Shown here: positions 1-9,455 of the stretch, piece after piece | Numbering within the stretch: position 1 is the first letter of the stretch | Layout: each line of letters begins with the position of its first letter | Source of the DNA: Prochlorococcus sp. AG-347-I06 | GTDB lineage: Bacteria; Cyanobacteriota; Cyanobacteriia; PCC-6307; Cyanobiaceae | DNA length: 64,000 nt | Assembly (NCBI GenBank): GCA_003281605.1 | Contig: QCBM01000002.1 | Span: 62,001-126,000 of the forward strand | Direction of reading: 5' to 3' | Position numbers and translations under genes: made by a program | Notes under the pieces: generated by a model | Database searches by the model: none | Seen by the model: the letters and a program-made list of their open reading frames with translations, nothing else | Told to the model about the DNA's origin: nothing

Positions 1-693
<693 letters not shown>

Positions 694-737
694 ATATTTG
701 AATATTAATATATTTAACCTTCAATAATTTTTAAATA

Positions 738-1142
738 ATGGCAATTTCCCTAAAAGTTTTAGCTCCCAATAAAAATGTTTATCAAGGCGAAGCTGAAGAA
801 GTAATCCTTCCAAGTACTACTGGTCAACTTGGTATACTACCAGGTCATATCTCTTTAGTTACTGCTATAGATATAGGCGTTTTAAGGCTAAGAATGAATT
901 CCCAATGGAAATCAATAGCTCTAATGGGAGGCTTCGCTGAAATCGAATCAGATGAAGTCATAGTTTTAGTAAATAATGCTGAAATTGGTTCTGAAATAAA
1001 TGTTCAGAATGCTGAACAAGATCTTAAAGATGCAAAATTAGCAATAAGCAAATTTTCTGAAAATGAAAAAAATCCCGAAAAAATTAAAGCCTTGAAAGAG
1101 GTTTCGAAGGCTGAGGCTAGGATTCAAGCTGCAAAAAACTAA
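738..1142 (+). CDS. atpC: ATP synthase F1 subunit epsilon
   Basis: This 134-residue protein is the epsilon subunit of the central stalk, which couples rotation to catalysis and inhibits ATP hydrolysis. The N-terminal beta-sandwich is evident ([26 protein letters not shown], then [16 protein letters not shown]), followed by a two-helix C-terminal region from about residue 90 rich in Ala, Lys and Glu. The length is normal for cyanobacteria. It follows atpD on the same strand and was probably transcribed with it. Its stop codon is three bases from the stop codon of the convergent PSRP-3 gene. The symbol follows E. coli naming. Confidence 0.97.
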   Translation: MAISLKVLAPNKNVYQGEAEEVILPSTTGQLGILPGHISLVTAIDIGVLRLRMNSQWKSIALMGGFAEIESDEVIVLVNNAEIGSEINVQNAEQDLKDAKLAISKFSENEKNPEKIKALKEVSKAEARIQAAKN

Positions 1143-1145
1143 TAT

Positions 1146-1622
1146 TTAGGCCGTTCCACAAAATGTTACTTCGGGAAACTTTAATTTAGCTTCCTCTAAT
1201 TTCTTTGTTTTACCTTCTTCTTGCCAATAATTTATTACTTCAGTAGCTTTATTCAATATTTCTACTCTTTCATTATCTGTAATCCAACCTTTATTTTCTA
1301 ATTCACTTTTTAATTTTTCCCAAGCATCATCTCTTGGCCAAAAATAGTAAGCCGTAAGAGGGCTTGCCCCCCCACCAACTATTTGATCGACTGCTAAAGC
1401 AACATTATCAGGTAACCACAATACTTTAATAATGAACCTTCCTTCATCAGGTTTAGGAGTATAACCAGTAGGTACTCCATCTTCATCAATTGTGGCAGCC
1501 GCCAATACAGCTGTGGCACCCATCATTCCTGAATTAGGAGAAGAATTTTTAGAGTTTGGTGCATCACTGTTTTTTTCTTTTTTTTCTTTTGAATTTTGAT
1601 TTAACTTATCTGATGAGGTCAT
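1146..1622 (-). CDS. 30S ribosomal protein PSRP-3 / Ycf65 (cS23)
   Basis: Residues from about 60 to the end ([39 protein letters not shown], then a helix ending INYWQE) match the plastid-specific ribosomal protein 3 family, Ycf65. This is a small-subunit protein shared by cyanobacteria and plastids. The first 35 or so residues are Ser/Asn/Lys-rich and low in complexity. A methionine pair near residue 33 could be an alternative start, but the upstream part has no stop and I keep the longer form. The gene converges on atpC with almost no space between them. Identification rests on recalled family motifs. Confidence 0.85.
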   Translation of the reverse strand: MTSSDKLNQNSKEKKEKNSDAPNSKNSSPNSGMMGATAVLAAATIDEDGVPTGYTPKPDEGRFIIKVLWLPDNVALAVDQIVGGGASPLTAYYFWPRDDAWEKLKSELENKGWITDNERVEILNKATEVINYWQEEGKTKKLEEAKLKFPEVTFCGTA

Positions 1623-1728
1623 TCACTTATTTAGGTTCAATAAATAATTTATCAGTTTATGGACACATTTTGATTGATTTATTCAAAATTTCTTGATTTT
1701 AGTTATCGCTAACTTCTAAACAGAATTT

Positions 1729-1887
1729 TTATCTATCATGAGATACTTCATAAAAATCATAAATAGTGGCTTCCAATGAATCCCAAAGATCTTTGGGAAT
1801 ATCGTTTTCTTCTGCGAACATGCCAAGCTGACTAGCTAAGCTTCTTGCTTGAGAGAGTTTCGAATCATATGAATCGGACTTATTCAT
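1729..1887 (-). CDS. Small conserved-looking protein, 52 aa, function unknown
   Basis: An ATG-initiated reading frame of 52 codons lies between pepP and the PSRP-3 gene on the same strand. It begins MNKSDSYDSKLSQARSLASQ and ends EVSHDR. The product is acidic, soluble and predicted mostly helical, with a central segment LGMFAEENDIPKDLWDSLEA that reads like a real folded helix-turn-helix rather than chance translation. No signal peptide or membrane segment is visible. I do not recognise a named family. The gene explains most of an otherwise empty 318-bp gap. Confidence 0.6.
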   Translation of the reverse strand: MNKSDSYDSKLSQARSLASQLGMFAEENDIPKDLWDSLEATIYDFYEVSHDR

Positions 1888-1940
1888 TTTGAGCTTTAAA
1901 CTTAATAAAAAATAAATCTATTAACTTGATAAGTCAAATT

Positions 1941-3266
1941 TTAAAATTCTAAATCAGAAATTTCTTTTAGTGCAGCAATACTTAAAACTTCTGGGTTTGT
2001 ATCTGTGACCAGGACATCGTCTTCTATTCTTATCCCTATGCCTTTCCATTTCTCATCTATAGTCGGTTGTCCATCGGGGACTGGGATCCTATCACTTATG
2101 TAGATCCCAGGTTCTACTGTAAGAATCATTCCATTCTGTAATGGCACTTCATAGTCCCCCATTCTGTATGCTCCAACATCATGAACATCTAAGCCGAGCC
2201 AATGTCCAGTTCTATGCATGTAAAGATGTTTATAAGATTGATTCTCAATTATCTCCTCAATACTGCCTGACAATAAACCAATTTCTTTTAATCCTTCTAT
2301 AAGAATTGTTAAAGCTACATTATGAACATGACTAGAATTCGATCCCTTTACAGCACTTTTAATTGCATTTTTCTGCGCACTCAATACGATTTCATAGATA
2401 ATCTTTTGCTCATTAGAAAATTTACCACCAATTGGAATAGTTCTTGTTATGTCTCCATTGTAATAATCAATTAGTGAGCAACCAGCATCCACTAACAATA
2501 AATCCTCCTTCTTCAAGGGTGAGTTATTTGAAGTGTAATGCAAAATACAGGCGTTATCTCCTGATGCAACAATTGAGTTATAAGCTGGTCCTCTCGCCCC
2601 TTTTTCCAGAAAAAATCCCTCTAGAAGACCCTGAATTTGTCTTTCATTTTTCTTTGATGAGATTGATTCTCTAACTAATTCATGAGCTTCCGCTGAGATT
2701 TGAATAGCCTCTCTCATTCTCTTAATTTCAAATTCACTTTTAATTAATCTCATCTCATTTAAATAAATTTCTGGAGATTTTATAGAATTTCCACCAATGC
2801 CTAATCTTGAGCGATTTTCAAGTTGTTGTGAAAAAATTTCCAGTATTATTTTCTCAACTGATGGATACTTACCAATAGAAAAAACAAGTTCGTCAGAACC
2901 ATTTATATAGCCTGGGAGTAAATCTTTGAATTCGTTTATTGAGTGAGCCTTATCAGCATTAAACTCTTTTTCAGCGCCTTCTAAACCCCATCTAAAGCCA
3001 TGCCAGACTTCGCTTATAACATCTTTAGGAGCAACAAACATAATAAATCTTTCTCCCTTTGGCTTATGAGATAAGAAAAGAGCGATTGCATCTGGCTCAT
3101 CAAAACCAGTTAAATACCAAAAATTACTATCTTGTCTAAAAGGATATTCACAATCAGCATGATGCTTTACGAGATTAGCACCTGGGATAATAGCAGCTTT
3201 TCCATTTAATTTATTGAGGAAGATTTCTCTTCTTTCTTCAAAAACTTTATTTTCAGGATTAAACAT
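1941..3266 (-). CDS. pepP: Xaa-Pro aminopeptidase (M24B)
   Basis: This 441-residue metallopeptidase removes N-terminal residues that precede proline. The N-terminal creatinase-like domain (about 1-170) contains the DSNFWYLTGFDEPDA segment typical of PepP. The C-terminal pita-bread domain shows the five metal ligands in order: D260 and D272 (LLVDAGC, NGDITRT), H355 (RTGHWLGLDVHD), E385 (LTVEPGIY) and E415 (GIRIEDDVLV). Length and motif order are normal, so the enzyme should be active in the cytoplasm. It is divergent from the CNNM gene at 3341, with a 74-bp shared upstream region. Confidence 0.95.
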   Translation of the reverse strand: MFNPENKVFEERREIFLNKLNGKAAIIPGANLVKHHADCEYPFRQDSNFWYLTGFDEPDAIALFLSHKPKGERFIMFVAPKDVISEVWHGFRWGLEGAEKEFNADKAHSINEFKDLLPGYINGSDELVFSIGKYPSVEKIILEIFSQQLENRSRLGIGGNSIKSPEIYLNEMRLIKSEFEIKRMREAIQISAEAHELVRESISSKKNERQIQGLLEGFFLEKGARGPAYNSIVASGDNACILHYTSNNSPLKKEDLLLVDAGCSLIDYYNGDITRTIPIGGKFSNEQKIIYEIVLSAQKNAIKSAVKGSNSSHVHNVALTILIEGLKEIGLLSGSIEEIIENQSYKHLYMHRTGHWLGLDVHDVGAYRMGDYEVPLQNGMILTVEPGIYISDRIPVPDGQPTIDEKWKGIGIRIEDDVLVTDTNPEVLSIAALKEISDLEF

Positions 3267-3340
3267 AGATTGTGTATTGGCGTGTTTAAAAAAAAAATGG
3301 AAGAATGAATTAATACAGATTTAGTACCTAATCTATTTTA

Positions 3341-4324
3341 ATGGAACCAAGTGTTTACGGTTTAGTTATTCTTATAGTTATTATCTTAATTGGATCTGCA
3401 TGTTGTTCGGGAGTAGAAGCCGCTTTTTTAGCTGTAAATTCAATTCGAATTCTAGAGATAGCCTCTAAGCAAAAACCAAAAAGTTCTGCAAATCAACTCC
3501 TAAAACTTAGAAAACATCTTGGGAGGACATTAACTGTAATTACTATTACTAATAATGGATTTAACATAATTGGAAGTCTTATTTTAGGTGTATATGGAGC
3601 ATTAGTAATTAATAGTAGTTATGGCCTAACCCTGTTTTCAATTGCTTTTTATATACTAGTTGTCTTAGTAGGAGAAGTACTACCAAAAGCTCTTGGCACA
3701 AGATTTTCAATTCAAATAGCACTATTATCTGTTCCTATCTTGCGAATATTAAATACTTTAATGAGGCCATTCTTAATATTAATTGAACAGATATTTCCTG
3801 TTATTACAGCAGAAAACGAAATTTCAACTGATGAAGAAGAAATTAGACAAATGGCAAAAATTGGAAGTCAAAAAGGTTTTATAGAGGCTGATGAGGCAGC
3901 AATGATATTTAAGGTTTTTCAATTAAATGACTTAAAAGCAAAAGACTTAATGACTCCTAGGGTATCGGCACCTTGTCTTGATGGGTCTTCAAATCTTGAT
4001 GAAATTTCAAAACTTATAATGTCTGACAGCTCACCATGGTGGGTTATTTTGGGAGATAAAGTTGACAAAATACAAGGGGTAGTCAAGCGTGAAAAAATGT
4101 TGGCAGAGTTAATTAATGGGCAAAATAAAAAATTATTATCAGAAATTTGCGAACCTGTGGACTACATTCCCGAAATGATTAAAGCAGATCAATTATTAAC
4201 TAAATTTGACAAGGATCATAAAGGAGTGAAAGTAGTAGTAGATGAATTTGGGGGATTCGTGGGAATTATTGGTGCAGAAGCTGTGTTATCTGTATTGGCC
4301 GGTTGGTGGAAGAATAAATTATGA
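3341..4324 (+). CDS. CNNM/CorB-type membrane protein (DUF21 plus CBS pair)
   Basis: The protein has 327 residues. Residues 1 to about 150 carry several hydrophobic helices of the DUF21 (CNNM) transmembrane domain, including GSACCSGVEAAFLAVNSIRI and the LVGEVLPKALGTRFS signature. A cytoplasmic pair of CBS domains follows at about 195-315, including LMTPR and VVDEFGGFVGIIG. Relatives are CorB/CNNM magnesium or cobalt transport proteins. The CorC/HlyC C-terminal domain present in many homologues is absent here. It overlaps the next gene by four bases (ATGA), which suggests translational coupling with the GTPase. Ion specificity cannot be read from the sequence. Confidence 0.85.
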   Translation: MEPSVYGLVILIVIILIGSACCSGVEAAFLAVNSIRILEIASKQKPKSSANQLLKLRKHLGRTLTVITITNNGFNIIGSLILGVYGALVINSSYGLTLFSIAFYILVVLVGEVLPKALGTRFSIQIALLSVPILRILNTLMRPFLILIEQIFPVITAENEISTDEEEIRQMAKIGSQKGFIEADEAAMIFKVFQLNDLKAKDLMTPRVSAPCLDGSSNLDEISKLIMSDSSPWWVILGDKVDKIQGVVKREKMLAELINGQNKKLLSEICEPVDYIPEMIKADQLLTKFDKDHKGVKVVVDEFGGFVGIIGAEAVLSVLAGWWKNKL

Positions 4325-5562
4325 AACAATTTAAAATTAAAGAAAATTATTTACTTTTAAAAAAATGGTGGGAGACTATTGATCTTAACAATTATGAAAA
4401 AAGTTTTTTTAATAGAGAAATAATTTCTTTTAATCAACAACTTTTAAGACTCAAAGAAAAAAAAATAAGAATTGGCGCATACGGTAAATCAGGTGTAGGC
4501 AAATCCTCTGTTTTAAATTCTTTATTAAAAAAAGACATATTCAAAACAGATATTATTAATGGGACCACAAAAGAAATACAATCTGAAATTTGTAATCTTA
4601 AAGATCAAACCCTCAATAGTTTAGAGTTACTTGATTCTCCAGGATTTGATTTCTGCAATATTAAATCTCAAGATAAAGTTTACTCTTACATAAATCATTC
4701 AGATCTTATTCTTTTTATAGTTTCGGGAGATTTAAATAGAAATGAGTTAAACGAAATCAAATCTTTTATAAAAGATGGAAAAAAAATTATTTTAATTTTA
4801 AACAAAATCGATCTATTTAATAAAAATGAATTAAAAGAAATAATTGAAAATATAAAGTTTAAGCTTCCAAAAGATTTAAATATTCCAATAATTATAAATA
4901 ATGGAAACAATCTTAAAAATTACATAGCAAAATTAATCAATCAATATGGTGAGAGACTATTAACACTAAATTCTATTCAATTAGCTGACAAATTATTTCT
5001 GCGATTAAAAGAACAAAGATTGAAAAGAAGGCAGAAATTAGCTCAATCAACTATTGGTAAATTTTCGACTATAAAGGCATCCGCAGTAGCTCTTAATCCT
5101 TTTGTTTTTTTTGATGTTGCTGGTAGTTTTGCACTAGATAGTGCATTGATTAACGAACTAAGTAAGATTTATGGCTTAAAGTTGAAAGGTGAATCTACAA
5201 GAAAAATACTTAAAAATATATCCATTAATAATTTATGTTTGGGAGTCACTCAAGTCGGCATCAATACCTCTTTCAACCTAATTAAGAAAGTAATTCTATT
5301 AACAGCACCTTTTACTAACGGGATTTCATTATTACCTTATGGACCCATAGCAATTATTCAAGCAGCAATCGCCGTGTATTCAACAAAAATTCTTGGGAAA
5401 TTAGCAGCAAAAGAGATATTTATAAGAAGCAAAGCTTCTTTTATAGAGCCTGCTATTATGATCCAAAATATGAATTTTAATGACTCAGAGATTTTTAACC
5501 ATATAAATATTTATTTTTCAAATAGAAATTTTAATAATAATTTTGTTAGCATTCTGCCTTGA
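4321..5562 (+). CDS. Era-like GTPase with C-terminal membrane-associated (DUF697-like) domain
   Basis: This 413-residue protein has a clear G domain: P-loop GKSGVGKS at 55-62, a switch II DSPG at 105-108 and NKID at 161-164. The C-terminal half (about 230-390) contains hydrophobic stretches (SAVALNPFVFFDVAGSFALDSALINELSKIYGLK and a later LLPYGPIAIIQAAIAVYSTKILG segment) like DUF697/YcjF-type GTPases of cyanobacteria and plastids. It starts inside the stop of the CNNM gene and ends 7 bp before nadD, so the four genes probably form one transcript. The cellular role is not known to me. Membrane remodelling or assembly is only an inference from the architecture. Confidence 0.75.
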   Translation: MKQFKIKENYLLLKKWWETIDLNNYEKSFFNREIISFNQQLLRLKEKKIRIGAYGKSGVGKSSVLNSLLKKDIFKTDIINGTTKEIQSEICNLKDQTLNSLELLDSPGFDFCNIKSQDKVYSYINHSDLILFIVSGDLNRNELNEIKSFIKDGKKIILILNKIDLFNKNELKEIIENIKFKLPKDLNIPIIINNGNNLKNYIAKLINQYGERLLTLNSIQLADKLFLRLKEQRLKRRQKLAQSTIGKFSTIKASAVALNPFVFFDVAGSFALDSALINELSKIYGLKLKGESTRKILKNISINNLCLGVTQVGINTSFNLIKKVILLTAPFTNGISLLPYGPIAIIQAAIAVYSTKILGKLAAKEIFIRSKASFIEPAIMIQNMNFNDSEIFNHINIYFSNRNFNNNFVSILP

Positions 5563-5569
5563 AACTTAA

Positions 5570-6148
5570 ATGGAAAAAAGCATTGCATTATTTGGTACCA
5601 GTGCAGATCCACCTACCATTGGACATGAGAAAATATTAGAAGGATTATCCAAAATATATGCTCATACCATTTGTTATGTTAGTAACAATCCGAAAAAAAA
5701 GCATAAAGAGGACATCACAATCCGTAGCAAATTATTAAAAATTCTTATTGAAGATTTAGATGATTATAAAATTTTATTTAATCAAAGTGTCACTAGCAAA
5801 TGGGCAGTAGAGTCGATAAAAAAATGTAAAAAAATTTATGAAATTGATAATTTAGATTTCGTTATTGGGAGTGATTTAATTCAAGATATTTTCTGCTGGA
5901 AAAATTTTGAAAAAATTATTAAAGAGGTAAGTTTTTTTATAATTTTAAGAGAAGGTTATCCTGTTGAATCAAATACTCTTAAGATGTTAGAAACTTATAA
6001 TGTGAAATTTAAGATTTCATCCATAAAAATCCCAAACATTTCAAGTTCTAAGTTCAGATTAAATTTTAATTATTCTAATTTACCAACGTCTTTAATAGAT
6101 TTTGTTAGAAAGAATAATTTATATGAATCCACTAAATTCGTTGAATGA
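5570..6148 (+). CDS. nadD: Nicotinate-nucleotide adenylyltransferase
   Basis: This 192-residue nucleotidyltransferase converts nicotinate mononucleotide to deamido-NAD. The HxGH-type motif is present as FGTSADPPTIGH, with H19 as the last His and Thr in place of the first His. The C-terminal ISSSKFR segment corresponds to the ISSTxIR phosphate-binding motif. DFVIGSDLIQDI is the GxD segment that contacts substrate. Its stop overlaps the nadE start by four bases, so the last two enzymes of NAD synthesis are coupled. The divergent first half of the motif makes it look like the cyanobacterial branch of NadD. Confidence 0.88.
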   Translation: MEKSIALFGTSADPPTIGHEKILEGLSKIYAHTICYVSNNPKKKHKEDITIRSKLLKILIEDLDDYKILFNQSVTSKWAVESIKKCKKIYEIDNLDFVIGSDLIQDIFCWKNFEKIIKEVSFFIILREGYPVESNTLKMLETYNVKFKISSIKIPNISSSKFRLNFNYSNLPTSLIDFVRKNNLYESTKFVE

Positions 6149-7842
6149 AGTTTCTACTTGCTCAAATTAATCCAGTTGTTGGAGATTTAGAGGGTAATGC
6201 AAAAAAAATTCTTTATGCTGCTTCGAAAGCTAGCTCAATTTCTGCTGATTTAGTTCTTACTCCAGAATTGTCATTATGGGGATATCCAGCAAATGACTTA
6301 CTTCTAAAAAATAATTTAATCAAAAATCAATATCAAATTCTTGACCAATTAGCTTTAGTTATTAATAAAAAATATGGAAACTTGAGTATCACAGTAGGGA
6401 TGGCTGAGATAATAAATGATTCTTTTTTCCCAAATCTTTATAATTCTATTGCATTGCTGGAGCGGGGTGAGTGGAAAATAATTGCGCGAAAAATTATTCT
6501 TCCTACATATGAAGTATTTGATGAAAAAAGATACTTTAGATCAGAAGAAAAAGTTTCCTTATTAAAAAAAGAAATACATAATAAAACTTGGCGAATTGGC
6601 TTTACTATATGTGAGGATTTATGGGTCAACAAAAATATAGAAGGTAGAGGAATTCATAAAGAAAATCCTATTTCTGATTTAAAGAAAAAAAAAGTTGATA
6701 TCTTAGTGAATTTATCGGCCTCCCCATATACCTTCAAAAAGTTAGAGCTAAGATCCAAAGTTTCCAGTTTTGCTGCTAAATATCTCCAAGTACCGCTTAT
6801 ATATGTAAACCAGATTGGTGCAAATGATAATTTAATTTTTGATGGAAATAGTTTTATTCTTGATAAGAATGGATCTAAAATTAAGCAATTGAAATCTTTT
6901 TCAGAAGACCTCTCAAGTTGGCATATTGAGCAAACAATACCCGAGAAAAAAGAATTTGAACAATCTGAAATATCATCAATTTTTGATGCATTAGTCCTTG
7001 GGGTTAGAGATTATGCTCAAAAATGCGGTTTTAAAACAGCTTTAATTGGACTAAGTGGTGGCATTGATTCAGCACTAGTTGCAGCAATTGCGGCAGCTGC
7101 TCTTGGCAGTAATAATATTTATTGCGTCTCAATGCCCTCCAAGTGGAGCTCATCCCATTCAAAAAGTGATGCAAAAGATTTAGCAAGGAGATTAAAAATA
7201 AATTTCAATAGCATCCCAATTGAAAACCTGATGAATTCTTTTGAAGAATCTTTTATAAAAACAATATCTTTCGAAATGGCTGAAATAACAAATCAAAATA
7301 TTCAATCAAGAATCAGAGGAACACTTCTGATGGCTTTAGCAAATCAAGAAAAGCATTTATTACTTTCAACTGGAAATAAATCAGAGCTAGCTGTAGGATA
7401 TTGCACACTTTATGGTGATATGAATGGGGGATTATCGGTAATTGGGGATTTATATAAAACTAATGTTTTTAAATTATGTAATTGGCTTGATAGTGAAGAT
7501 TCAATTTACCATAGAAAATCATATATGTTAGATACTAGTGAAGATTTAATTGGAGAAAATATACGTACGAAAGCTCCAAGTGCCGAATTAGGTCCTGATC
7601 AATTAGATACTGATTCGCTCCCTCCTTATTCAATTTTAGATAATATTCTTAAAGGAATTATTGAAGAGAAAAAAGATTTACTACAGCTGGAAGAAGATGG
7701 TTATAAAAAAGATTTAATTTTAAAAATTATCTCGCTCATAAAAAAAGCGGAATTCAAAAGAAAGCAGGCTCCTCCAATCCTAAAACTGAGCAGCCAATCA
7801 TTAGGAAGTGACTGGAGAGTTCCCATAGCAATATCTTATTAA
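6145..7842 (+). CDS. nadE: Glutamine-dependent NAD+ synthetase
   Basis: This 565-residue, two-domain enzyme amidates deamido-NAD using ammonia released from glutamine. The N-terminal nitrilase-fold glutaminase domain (about 1-265) has the catalytic triad E41 (TPELSLWGYP), K116 (RKIILPTYEVFDE) and C156 (ICEDLW). The C-terminal synthetase domain begins near 280 and carries the PP-loop LSGGIDSALVA (SGGIDS at 304-309) and the LLSTGNKSELAVGYCTLYGD segment. The start overlaps nadD by four bases. The stop codon overlaps the stop of the convergent DUF3326 gene in a shared TTAA. Confidence 0.97.
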   Translation: MKFLLAQINPVVGDLEGNAKKILYAASKASSISADLVLTPELSLWGYPANDLLLKNNLIKNQYQILDQLALVINKKYGNLSITVGMAEIINDSFFPNLYNSIALLERGEWKIIARKIILPTYEVFDEKRYFRSEEKVSLLKKEIHNKTWRIGFTICEDLWVNKNIEGRGIHKENPISDLKKKKVDILVNLSASPYTFKKLELRSKVSSFAAKYLQVPLIYVNQIGANDNLIFDGNSFILDKNGSKIKQLKSFSEDLSSWHIEQTIPEKKEFEQSEISSIFDALVLGVRDYAQKCGFKTALIGLSGGIDSALVAAIAAAALGSNNIYCVSMPSKWSSSHSKSDAKDLARRLKINFNSIPIENLMNSFEESFIKTISFEMAEITNQNIQSRIRGTLLMALANQEKHLLLSTGNKSELAVGYCTLYGDMNGGLSVIGDLYKTNVFKLCNWLDSEDSIYHRKSYMLDTSEDLIGENIRTKAPSAELGPDQLDTDSLPPYSILDNILKGIIEEKKDLLQLEEDGYKKDLILKIISLIKKAEFKRKQAPPILKLSSQSLGSDWRVPIAISY

Positions 7843-8897
7843 TCACCATAAAAACACTGTTGGATTTTTTTTAAAGGCCGTTTAACTGAATCAAGATTGA
7901 TACCTTTTTTGATAGCAAGAATTATGCCTGCAGCTTCTAAATAATTATCCACTTCAAAAAGATTGGGATAATCATAAAACTCATTTGTCACTTTTAATGT
8001 ATTTTGATTTTTTACAGAGATAATATTTAAACCTTTTTCAATCCCTGCTAGTACTGCTTCTCCACCTAGTGCTCCATAAGGAACAACAATAGATTCAATC
8101 TGATCAGGGTGAAGTGAGATTGATTCATTTTTAGCGGGCAATTCAACAATGTCAGGCGCGTTGCTTAACCCAATCAGTACTGAAGGTAAAAAGGTGTATC
8201 CTATTTCCTCTGCAGCTGCACGAGGATCTAAATTTTCATTCAATTCAATTGGATTTAAAGCAGGTGCGTGAGCACAGGGAACTTTTAAAAATTTGCTAAT
8301 TAAATGACTTATAACTGCTTCGACTCCAGCAATAGGATCAACCCCTTTCCCCTCTCGATAGATATTTGTCTCTAAAGAATCTGAATCATCTGGAAATTTT
8401 GCCACAATTGCTATTGCCGAAACTCCTTTTTCTATTAAACATTTTCCAGCATCAATTAGAGCATCAGGATTTTCAATTATGCCACCACTGATTTTTGAAG
8501 AATCATGATCAATAACTATGTTTAATGGCTTTTTTGTAATCACATATGAATGAATATTAATACCTAAAGTAGAAACACATGCATCAGCAACTTGTAAATG
8601 TCTTAGTAATATTTCTTTTTCAATGGCTGAATCAAAAATTATTCCAATTTTCTGTTGCTTTACACTTTTTAAACCAATCTCTCCTTTAACAAGTCGGTCT
8701 AAACTATAACCTTCAACATAAAAAATATTTTCATCTTTTTCAGAAAGAGTGCCGCCATTCATAACATTTGGATGAGTAATTAAACATCCACTTGCCGATG
8801 CTAATAATTTAGCGGTTGGAAGTGCATCCCCAGCAAAACCTCCTACTTCACAACCAATACCAGTTGGAACAATAAATATTGTTGGTGAATTTTCCAT
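7839..8897 (-). CDS. DUF3326 family protein, function unknown
   Basis: This 352-residue protein starts PTIFIVPTGIGCEVGGFAGDALP and continues with ASGCLITHPNVMNGG, which I recognise as the DUF3326 family widespread in cyanobacteria and plants. It has a mixed alpha/beta composition with several Gly-rich loops (for example VVPYGALGGEAVLAG) and no signal peptide or membrane helix. Such loops suggest a nucleotide- or cofactor-binding enzyme, but no catalytic motif is assigned. It is the downstream member of a minus-strand group with a 66-residue protein and a ferredoxin. Confidence 0.8.
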   Translation of the reverse strand: MENSPTIFIVPTGIGCEVGGFAGDALPTAKLLASASGCLITHPNVMNGGTLSEKDENIFYVEGYSLDRLVKGEIGLKSVKQQKIGIIFDSAIEKEILLRHLQVADACVSTLGINIHSYVITKKPLNIVIDHDSSKISGGIIENPDALIDAGKCLIEKGVSAIAIVAKFPDDSDSLETNIYREGKGVDPIAGVEAVISHLISKFLKVPCAHAPALNPIELNENLDPRAAAEEIGYTFLPSVLIGLSNAPDIVELPAKNESISLHPDQIESIVVPYGALGGEAVLAGIEKGLNIISVKNQNTLKVTNEFYDYPNLFEVDNYLEAAGIILAIKKGINLDSVKRPLKKIQQCFYGD

Positions 8898-8915
8898 TAT
8901 TAAAAATATTTCAAT

Positions 8916-9116
8916 TTATATTTTTTGATTAATTAAGACAGCTTTAATTTTAAGTTTTTTTGTTCCAAAAGAGTCAATAGAATTTTGAATATCAACAATT
9001 GACCATCGAATTAGATCACCTTTTTTTTCTAAAATTGCAATGATAAATTTCCTTAAATTTTTTAATTTTATTGAAACTGGCCAATCTAAATAATAATCAA
9101 CTGAACTTAATTTCAT
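8916..9116 (-). CDS. Small protein, 66 aa, function unknown
   Basis: The ATG start lies inside the end of the ferredoxin gene (four-base overlap), which argues for a real, translationally coupled gene. The product is basic and compact (for example DYYLDWPVSIKLKNLRKFI and LIRWSIVDIQNSI) with no membrane segment or cysteine motif. I do not recognise the family. Its position between a ferredoxin and a DUF3326 gene could mean an accessory role with either, but nothing in the sequence proves it. Confidence 0.65.
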   Translation of the reverse strand: MKLSSVDYYLDWPVSIKLKNLRKFIIAILEKKGDLIRWSIVDIQNSIDSFGTKKLKIKAVLINQKI

Positions 9117-9439
9117 TTTTGATATTTACCAAATTGATCATTATATAAATCATCTTCGACATCTTTACCAATAACAATATTCAAATCTGACTTAGGATAT
9201 GCCACACATAAGAGTGCAAAGCCCTTTTCCCTTAAATCATCATTTAATCCCATCGCATCCTCTTGATCAACAGATCCTTCCAATATCATGGATGCACAAT
9301 CTGTACAAACTCCTGAACAACAACTACTTGGTAAATCTATTCCATTATTTTTTGCCGCTGAAATAATATCTTGATCATCAGAACATAAAAAACTTAAAGT
9401 CTTTTGCTCAAATTGAACTTTGATATTGTATTCAGGCAT
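9113..9439 (-). CDS. [2Fe-2S] plant-type ferredoxin
   Basis: This 108-residue protein has the C-x4-C-x2-C plus distant Cys pattern of plant-type ferredoxins: C40, C45, C48 (SSCCSGVCTDCAS) and C78 (GFALLCVAYP). It is slightly longer than photosynthetic PetF at its C terminus, which ends in an acidic/aromatic tail. It is divergent enough that it is probably one of the alternative ferredoxins (FdC-like) rather than the main electron acceptor of photosystem I. The partner is unknown. It is 16 bp downstream of the ATP synthase gamma gene and could be read from that operon. Confidence 0.88.
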   Translation of the reverse strand: MPEYNIKVQFEQKTLSFLCSDDQDIISAAKNNGIDLPSSCCSGVCTDCASMILEGSVDQEDAMGLNDDLREKGFALLCVAYPKSDLNIVIGKDVEDDLYNDQFGKYQK

Positions 9440-9455
9440 ATCCTAAATCTAATTA

